Below are positions 57,703 to 64,000 of a stretch of DNA of 64,000 nt, in pieces. The notes beneath the pieces were generated by a model. The model was given only the letters and a program-made list of their open reading frames with translations. It did not search any database and was not told the origin of the DNA. Source of the DNA: a virus. The stretch is taken from positions 19,017-83,016 of IMG/VR virus record IMGVR_UViG_3300032046_000015; one strand, written 5' to 3'. The position numbers and the translations under genes were made by a program. Position 1 is the stretch's first letter. Each line of letters opens with the position of its first letter.

Positions 57703-58731
57703 TTAAATGGTCTCCACATCTTGTCTGGCAGATGCTACAGTTTCACTGTCCAATGTAATTATTGTGACGCCAACTGATGTTCCTGAATAGATGTAACCTT
57801 GTGCCTCACCATCCTCAAGATTGCCTTGAGCAGTCTGACCTTGAACATCTATTGTGTACAATATTGACATTGAGCTATCCATGTCAGGTAATGTGTAAAC
57901 TCTGACTTTTTTAGATTCTATAACATCATACTCAGCGACATCCAACACAGTGCCATCTATTATCACAGCCATTTGCGATGTGTTGATTGCTTTGGTTGTT
58001 TCATAGATGTCGTTGATCCACACAGCCAAAACGTCTGTTCTGTTCACACCAGGCAATGAAGCTGGTGTAACTGTAACATCGATTGTGCTGCCTCCATTAG
58101 CAGTCAAAGTAAATGCTCCACCAGCCCCTACATTAACTGCCACACCAGGAACAACCTCTGTAGGTGGTTGCCAAGCCAACGTTGTTCCAGCTACAGTGAA
58201 AATCAATTGACCACCTGCTCCAGTTGGAGTGTTGCTTGATATGGCATCTATCACAACGCCTGTGACTAATGTAGGTGGATCAGACAGTTTGACTATCTGA
58301 GATTTTACATCATCACTTTTGAATCCTCTTTCCACTCCATCCACTCCGCCAGCAACCGCATCTCCACCAGCATATCCTACATAGAATAAGTCATCATCAC
58401 TTGGATCAGTGTGATAATTGCCTTGGATGTCTTTTTTCTTCAATGTGAGTAAGAACCTGTCGCTGCCACCCTTATTGAGTCTTGGGATGCCTGTAGCTGG
58501 ATTGTGTTGAACGGCATCCTCTGTTATCTCCAAGAAATAATATTGCTTGGCATTGATAATAAGAGCACCCAAAAGAGTGAATTTGTATTTGCTACTGAAG
58601 ATGGTAACATCCTCTTCAGGTATGCTCACCGACACAACTTCCTGGTTGGCTCCTGGATCATACACGCCACCCCAAGATAATATGGCCTTGGTAGTGGCAT
58701 CTCTCAAAACGCTCAAATCAACATTAGCCAT
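57703..58731 (-). CDS. Tail or baseplate structural protein
   Basis: This 342-residue protein is beta-rich with Gly/Thr/Asp-rich turns (GGDAVAGGVDGVERG, then TLTANGGSTIDVTVT), a fibre- or baseplate-like composition, and no enzymatic motif. It follows the fibre gene in the tail cassette. AGAGGAG precedes ATG 58731. Confidence 0.6.
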   Translation of the reverse strand: MANVDLSVLRDATTKAILSWGGVYDPGANQEVVSVSIPEEDVTIFSSKYKFTLLGALIINAKQYYFLEITEDAVQHNPATGIPRLNKGGSDRFLLTLKKKDIQGNYHTDPSDDDLFYVGYAGGDAVAGGVDGVERGFKSDDVKSQIVKLSDPPTLVTGVVIDAISSNTPTGAGGQLIFTVAGTTLAWQPPTEVVPGVAVNVGAGGAFTLTANGGSTIDVTVTPASLPGVNRTDVLAVWINDIYETTKAINTSQMAVIIDGTVLDVAEYDVIESKKVRVYTLPDMDSSMSILYTIDVQGQTAQGNLEDGEAQGYIYSGTSVGVTIITLDSETVASARQDVETI

Positions 58732-58747
58732 CGTTGTCTCCTCTGTG

Positions 58748-61471
58748 TTACGTTAACATGCCGTTCATTAAGTCTTCAACCCAACCAACACGCCATGTGT
58801 AAGATATAACAGATGCACCACCAGTGTATGTGTTGGTGACATAATAATCCCTGTCTGATCCTAATTCCAATGTAAACATACAAGCATGGTGATTGGCATG
58901 TACTTCACCTGAACCTGCATTGCCTGCCCATACATCTGTAAATCCCCAATTAGTTGTTGCTGGTGCGACTGGTGCCCACCAAATGCTGGCGCTGCCAGCA
59001 GAAGCATAAACTTGTCCGGTCATTTCTTCAGATAGTATGATCATCTTGGCTGTTTTAGGGACAACATATTCAGCCCCTTCAACGCAAGTCATGTGAACGT
59101 CTGTGGCAGCGCCACCATGAGCAACTGGATTAGGATGGCGTGGCACTTTGACAATATTCTCCACTCTATAGAATTTGACCACGTTTTGCGAACCATCTGT
59201 TACAAATGCTCCCATGTACATCCATCTCTCTTTACCAGATGCTGTGTGAAATCCACGCACAGGTGCAACATTGCTTATCTTGCCTGAAAATGTTTTCAAC
59301 GGTGATGTGGCAGGTACAGCATAAACATAGTATGCTCTGTATGCCAACCTATCCACACCTGAATCCAAATCGCTCCAAGACAAGGATAAGTCACTTGTAT
59401 TCTGTCTGATAAATCCTTTACAGTTGATGGCTTGCGCTGGAATGGATGCGTGCGTTCCATTGAAATATATGGGCAATGGTGGCTTCCAATTAGAGTTCAA
59501 TAAAATACACAAATCATCAATCACACCTTTTGCTCTGATGTTTTCCCAAGCACCGTTGTTTAGATTGGCATGACCTATCAGATATGTTCCCAATGCTGCA
59601 TCGCCTTGATTGCCCAATTGTGGCTTGGTGAAATACCTTCCATCGTGATCTGAATTGGTTCCTGATATGTCTGGCATATCACCCAACTCTATATGGTTGA
59701 TAGGAGATGTTGCCACTTCATTTATGGCACCTATAATGTTTTGTTTGGTAGTGACAAGTGCTGTGTCCGTTGGTGAAGAGAATGGTATGGCAGCTGGTGT
59801 ATCCACATCCTTGAATTGAAGAATGTTCGTTGCTGATAGAATGCCAGGTGTTCCTGAAATGATTAACTCCCAAGCCTTCATGGCAGCAGTGCCTGTGCCA
59901 TCATTCAATATCTCCAATATGAGCTTGTTTGGAGTGTTGACTGTGCCACGCACCTCCAACACATTCCCAACGCCACGTGCTGTGATTGGAGAATATCCTG
60001 TTTGTAAAAATTTCAGATATGGACTGGGTGAAACAGAAGCATCACCAATTAACACATCCCCTGTCCTATTGATCTGACTCACTCCATTGGCACCCTTCAA
60101 ATCACCTTGTACTAACACATTGAGAACACCACCAGCAACATTGCTGTTAAGTATCCTTAGAATGCTTTCAGCAGCGTTGGCATCGTTGCGTGCTATGTAC
60201 AGATCATTCCCATTCCTGTAATTCTTTATGGATGCGAATGGAGCACCAGCAGAGTGCCAATCTATGGCTGGACTGATGGCAAATCCGTTATCCATTACCA
60301 AGTCTGAAATGATGTAGGCCAGCACAGATAAGGTATCAGATGAATCATTCCCCAATATTGTGTTGCCTAACACATCTAAAATGTTATTGACAGTTATGTT
60401 GTGAGCCGTAACATCACCTGCTGGCGTGATCCACGCTGTGTCGGCACCTGTATGATCCTTCATTAAGAATTTTTTGATTGCGTCATCGGCCAGATCAAAA
60501 CCTTGCATGGTTGATTGTGTGCCTGCCAATATCTTAGCAATCAGAGTATCATATGTCACATCGGCATGTGTATAATCTGTTTCATTGTGCTCTTGTTTCC
60601 ACCAGTATTCTATGGGGTTGCTGAACTTGGGATTGCCATCATTTGGAAATGTTGGATCAATGTACACATCCTTGAAGATGGTTCCAAGATTAAGCGCAAC
60701 ATTTGGATCACTGGCCAGAAGGTTTTGATTTGTGTAGTTAAACACAGCAGGAATGTTACCTGGCCCTGCGCCTGTTACTCTGCCAATGTAAGCATAATCG
60801 CTATCGCTGTGCAGATCAGATATATGGATGGTTGGCCCTTGCTCCCAAAGCATGTAATCATAGTGCCAAGTGGAAATGATTGTTTGTCCTAATGGCCCAG
60901 TTGTAGTTATCTTGTTGTTGACTCCATCCCAAACAACTACACAATCCTCATACCAATCCACAACGTTTATCGGATTGACAATCCAAACACGAACAGTTCT
61001 ACCAGCATGTGATACACCTGCTTCACACACATTATCCACTATAAATGTGATGGTATTATCGCCATTATCCGTCAGAGAATCTGGTGGCATGGTTCGGCCA
61101 ACACTTTCTTGGATGTTGCGATACTCCACAATTCCTGTTCTGGGATTGATTTCAGCTTGATAAGGAATTTCAGCAAGCTTCAATCCAACATAATAGAACA
61201 CACCAAGAGCATTAGCAAATGGAACGTTGGAATATGCCACAGGGCCAATGATGTTACTCACACCATCCTGACCATGACTACCTGAAACACTCACAGCATC
61301 AGCCAAAATACTTGACAAGATTACAGGGCTGAAAAAACCATCACTGGCATAGATGGTCTGTTGGCTGCCCCTTATTAGTTTGTGTAGATACTTCAAGAAG
61401 TGGTCAGACAATGATTCCTGATCCATGATCTTCTTGTTGTATATGTTAGTGTAAATATCTCCAGTTGCCAT
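58748..61471 (-). CDS. Large tail fibre or baseplate protein
   Basis: This 907-residue protein is beta-rich, with an N-terminal part (residues 1-250) of mixed fold and a repetitive middle (NITVNNILDVLGNTILG, then VLVQGDLKGANGVSQINR) characteristic of fibres. The C-terminal 150 residues are aromatic, Gly-rich and might bind a receptor. It follows tail protein I, as fibres do. GGAGAG precedes ATG 61471. Confidence 0.65.
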   Translation of the reverse strand: MATGDIYTNIYNKKIMDQESLSDHFLKYLHKLIRGSQQTIYASDGFFSPVILSSILADAVSVSGSHGQDGVSNIIGPVAYSNVPFANALGVFYYVGLKLAEIPYQAEINPRTGIVEYRNIQESVGRTMPPDSLTDNGDNTITFIVDNVCEAGVSHAGRTVRVWIVNPINVVDWYEDCVVVWDGVNNKITTTGPLGQTIISTWHYDYMLWEQGPTIHISDLHSDSDYAYIGRVTGAGPGNIPAVFNYTNQNLLASDPNVALNLGTIFKDVYIDPTFPNDGNPKFSNPIEYWWKQEHNETDYTHADVTYDTLIAKILAGTQSTMQGFDLADDAIKKFLMKDHTGADTAWITPAGDVTAHNITVNNILDVLGNTILGNDSSDTLSVLAYIISDLVMDNGFAISPAIDWHSAGAPFASIKNYRNGNDLYIARNDANAAESILRILNSNVAGGVLNVLVQGDLKGANGVSQINRTGDVLIGDASVSPSPYLKFLQTGYSPITARGVGNVLEVRGTVNTPNKLILEILNDGTGTAAMKAWELIISGTPGILSATNILQFKDVDTPAAIPFSSPTDTALVTTKQNIIGAINEVATSPINHIELGDMPDISGTNSDHDGRYFTKPQLGNQGDAALGTYLIGHANLNNGAWENIRAKGVIDDLCILLNSNWKPPLPIYFNGTHASIPAQAINCKGFIRQNTSDLSLSWSDLDSGVDRLAYRAYYVYAVPATSPLKTFSGKISNVAPVRGFHTASGKERWMYMGAFVTDGSQNVVKFYRVENIVKVPRHPNPVAHGGAATDVHMTCVEGAEYVVPKTAKMIILSEEMTGQVYASAGSASIWWAPVAPATTNWGFTDVWAGNAGSGEVHANHHACMFTLELGSDRDYYVTNTYTGGASVISYTWRVGWVEDLMNGMLT

Positions 61472-61472
61472 A

Positions 61473-62636
61473 TTACTCTCCTTCAGGTTGTACAGTCAAT
61501 CCTCTGGGTTGGATAGGATAAACTCTCAAAAAATCACACCACAATTCAGCACTAAAAAGATTTTGGAAATGAATAGTGCCACTATTCCATGGTATAATTG
61601 TGTCCACTTCGTTGTCTTGTATTCTTTTACCATCCGCATACAAGATGAAGTGCTTGCTTTCATCTGGCATACCACTGTGTTTAGTCTGTACGATAATGGT
61701 GAAAGTGTACCACACATCTAAGTCTATGTATTCATAACTGGGTGCTAATATCATGGGATACCATACACCAGCAATCACTTTATAAAATATCTGTAAATCT
61801 CTGTGTAACCATAACACATAACCGTTTTGTTCCACAGCATCCATATTAAAATACACAAGAGCACCACGTGATGATCCTGTATGGAATTTGATCTTGAATT
61901 TTATAACCTTATCAAAATCAGACATAGGTGGCACATCTAATTTCCAACGTGAATTACCTGATGTGAATTTCATATATCCATCTTCCACCTTGGCTGTCCC
62001 GATGCCACTTATCTTTGTCCAACGGAACATGTCATCAAAATTCTCCAATATATCCAAAAGTAATATATCAAACCTTTCAGAAATTGGTCTGCCCAAATTG
62101 GCCAGATTCCTCAACACAGTCTGATTGATATTGTGCTCTGTGTCTTCTATCAACATCAAGCTGCGGTATTCATCATAATAAGGATCACGTGGATCCAATA
62201 CCCAAGAGTCCAAACCATCCCATAATTCAGACAGTGAACTCTCATTCACGATCCATCTGAAAAAAAAGTAATCATAAAAATCCACATATTTCTTGGCAAG
62301 AGTGAACCTGATCAAATCAACCACAGCTGCTTGTGTCCCCTTCTGTTTCCAAAAGGCCATCATCACCGATGCCAAACGTCTCATGTCATTATATGATAGG
62401 CCAGCAACCAGATAGTCATATTCACTTGTCAAGCCAACGTGCCATAACAAATACCTTATTGCCTTGTCTGGTGTCCTCTCCCAATCAGATATTTCAGGAA
62501 TGCTCTTGATTTTATCGTATGTGGTATTCCAAGTCAATTGCATTCCATGCATAAATCTCTGTAACAACAGACCTGGTTGATCTGCTGTCCTGATTGGTTC
62601 TATTATGAATTTGTAAATATCGTATGGCGCACTCAT
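61473..62636 (-). CDS. Tail protein I-like baseplate protein with LamG-like end
   Basis: This 387-residue protein has an N-terminal half matching phage tail protein I (ATGs after baseplate J; FWKQKGTQAAVVDLIRFTLA pattern and RPISERFDILLL). The C-terminal half (from about 210) is a beta-sandwich of the concanavalin/LamG kind (KIKFHTGSSRGALVYFNMD, then WYTFTIIVQTK), a likely carbohydrate-binding addition. P2 gpI links baseplate to fibre. ATG 62636 is adjacent to the upstream stop. Confidence 0.75.
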   Translation of the reverse strand: MSAPYDIYKFIIEPIRTADQPGLLLQRFMHGMQLTWNTTYDKIKSIPEISDWERTPDKAIRYLLWHVGLTSEYDYLVAGLSYNDMRRLASVMMAFWKQKGTQAAVVDLIRFTLAKKYVDFYDYFFFRWIVNESSLSELWDGLDSWVLDPRDPYYDEYRSLMLIEDTEHNINQTVLRNLANLGRPISERFDILLLDILENFDDMFRWTKISGIGTAKVEDGYMKFTSGNSRWKLDVPPMSDFDKVIKFKIKFHTGSSRGALVYFNMDAVEQNGYVLWLHRDLQIFYKVIAGVWYPMILAPSYEYIDLDVWYTFTIIVQTKHSGMPDESKHFILYADGKRIQDNEVDTIIPWNSGTIHFQNLFSAELWCDFLRVYPIQPRGLTVQPEGE

Positions 62637-62637
62637 G

Positions 62638-64000
62638 TTATGGCTCCACTGTTATGACGATTGATCCTGCCATGGGTAATTCTTTGGGCAGGAGTGTTAT
62701 GTCAGTTGATGGTGTAGTTATTACCACTTTGCGCACTCCAGCTACAGTGAATATTTCTGATATCAAACGTGAGCGTGGCACTTCATCACCAAAATCCCAT
62801 TCATAGCGCAAACCATCCGATGTTTTAGCTTCTGGATGTAGCAGTGCTGTTATGGCATTGACAATTTCATCTAGTGTTCCGCCATACACAGTAGCCACAA
62901 TGTCTATGGTCTTGGGTGAATAGTCCATAGCGAACACACGATGATTGAGTACAAGCACTCCATCAATTCCTGCTGTGGCGTTGCCATTGAAATAATTCTC
63001 CAACTCCTCTTTTACAGCCAATGGCAGTATGGATCCACCTGTTCCTACCAACACAGCGCCAACAGTCTTGACTCCAAATGCTTCTTCAATAGTGAGTGCT
63101 CTGCTGATAGGTTTGGATCCACCAGAAGTGATAAAGCCAACAGCCAAAGCCTCAACATCGGCTGGGCCAACAGCACGTCCCAGTGTGGACACAGTTGCTG
63201 GGCCTTCTACTTTTACCAATTCCAAATCCTCTGGAGTGTCACCACGCCTTGCTGTCCAACCATAAGCTGCTTTTGGGTTGGTGATACGATTGATGAATGC
63301 TACCCCAGAACCATTGACAACTATTGTGCCAGCGCCAACATTTCCATCTTGGCTGGCTCCAACACGATAATCTGCTGTTACATTATCCGCACCAGCTGGT
63401 GGTATGCGACCATTGATGCCGTTGCCAAACTTTACAACGCCATATCCATCATCATCCGATTCAAATGTGTAGTGTTTGTCTGATACCCCAGAGTTCAAGA
63501 ATGTTTGGACTTCTGTCCACTCCTCATCATCAACATATATTGTTTGACTACCTTGGATGAGATCATTTTGTAGTGTCTTAAATGTTTGATTTGCCAGGCC
63601 AGTTGAACTGCCCATCACTTCTTCAAGCACGCTGCTACCTTGATCTGCCTCCACTATGACATATTGCTTGCCCTCAGATATACCAACAAGATCAATGGAT
63701 GGAGACACAGGAGTTGTTGTATTTACAATGCGATACCTGATCCAATAAGCATTGTGTCCGTTAACAACAGACTTGTTCCAACTCTTTAAGAGTGTTACAG
63801 GCAAATCATAATCTACATTGCCTGAGGATTGTAAGTTGGTGGTACCATCAATGCTTGTGTCTAAATCAGCCAATGGATGCCATAGCACTCCCACTGTGTA
63901 ATCGCTTGTGGTTAATGATGGAGTTGTTTGCCCCAACAGGGATGTTGTGATATAATTGGTTCCATCCCATTCACTGAGAACATCCTCATATGCGCCAGTT
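62638..64000 (-). CDS. Baseplate J-like protein, 5' end outside the window
   Basis: The frame is open to the right edge, so the N-terminus is missing; the visible part is at least 450 residues. It has the baseplate J pattern: RRGDTPEDLELVKVEGPAT, the VGPADVEALAVGF segment, and the ALTIEEAFGVKTVGAVLVG stretch. It forms part of the baseplate wedge of contractile tails. A TTG at 63936 is not needed as a start. Confidence 0.85.
   Translation of the reverse strand, partial: TGAYEDVLSEWDGTNYITTSLLGQTTPSLTTSDYTVGVLWHPLADLDTSIDGTTNLQSSGNVDYDLPVTLLKSWNKSVVNGHNAYWIRYRIVNTTTPVSPSIDLVGISEGKQYVIVEADQGSSVLEEVMGSSTGLANQTFKTLQNDLIQGSQTIYVDDEEWTEVQTFLNSGVSDKHYTFESDDDGYGVVKFGNGINGRIPPAGADNVTADYRVGASQDGNVGAGTIVVNGSGVAFINRITNPKAAYGWTARRGDTPEDLELVKVEGPATVSTLGRAVGPADVEALAVGFITSGGSKPISRALTIEEAFGVKTVGAVLVGTGGSILPLAVKEELENYFNGNATAGIDGVLVLNHRVFAMDYSPKTIDIVATVYGGTLDEIVNAITALLHPEAKTSDGLRYEWDFGDEVPRSRLISEIFTVAGVRKVVITTPSTDITLLPKELPMAGSIVITVEP

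Noticed and set aside
62941-63483. Plus-strand frame of 180 codons
   Set aside because: Shadow of baseplate J, which has clear family features on the minus strand.

Overview
The window is one contiguous 64 kb piece of a large tailed double-stranded DNA phage genome (Caudoviricetes). Tail protein I and baseplate J genes point to a contractile-tailed myovirus. Every gene I accept lies on the minus strand, so the window is transcribed from its right end to its left end. Genes are packed tightly, many with ATGA, GTGA or TGATG stop/start overlaps, and most starts have a GGAG or AAGGA ribosome site. I cannot name a host. The sequence is not the start or end of the genome: the capsid gene runs off the left edge and the baseplate J gene runs off the right edge.

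Layout, right to left (transcription order). 64.0-57.7 kb: baseplate J, tail protein I and two tail or fibre proteins. 57.7-56.1 kb: small membrane proteins resembling a holin and spanins. 56.1-50.5 kb: SF2 helicase, winged-helix protein, helicase loader, DnaB-type helicase and primase. 50.5-49.6 kb: a 1 kb AT-rich gap, a possible origin or control region. 49.6-41.1 kb: MoxR-type AAA+ ATPase, a metalloprotease/VWA protein, small genes, a methyltransferase-like protein and a sigma-like factor. Six intergenic RNA elements in this stretch have the core of type II hammerhead self-cleaving ribozymes. 41.1-36.5 kb: FAD oxidoreductase, NTP-pyrophosphohydrolase/HAD fusion, ThyX-like enzyme, class III aminotransferase and dNMP kinase, which together look like a DNA-base hypermodification operon. 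36.5-23.0 kb: Zn-ribbon protein, DNA polymerase III alpha, HU, a gp32-like protein, RecA, Mre11/SbcD, Rad50/SbcC, a PDDEXK nuclease, a HAD phosphatase, a 5'-3' exonuclease and uracil-DNA glycosylase. 23.0-13.6 kb: nucleotide metabolism (TSCPD protein, MazG, dCMP deaminase, PyrE), endolysin, RlpA-like protein, tRNA-Pro and a PnuC-like membrane protein. 13.6-11.7 kb: a repeat-rich stretch with doubtful coding content and possible structured RNA. 11.7-0 kb: the head module, namely small terminase (putative), an HxH-repeat protein, large terminase, portal, Mu F-like protein, a very large fused enzyme/protease protein, a nested scaffold and the capsid start.

The phage appears to carry its own replicative polymerase, primase, helicase and loader plus a T4-like recombination set (UvsX, gp46/47, gp32 and UvsW analogues). 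The most unusual items are the hammerhead ribozyme series, the methyltransferase-nucleotidyltransferase-DNA ligase-phosphoesterase-XkdF protease fusion in the head operon, the putative hypermodification operon, an apparent +1 frameshift in pyrE, and in-frame nested genes at the scaffold and sigma loci. All functional assignments rest on motifs and gene order read by eye; no database search was run.
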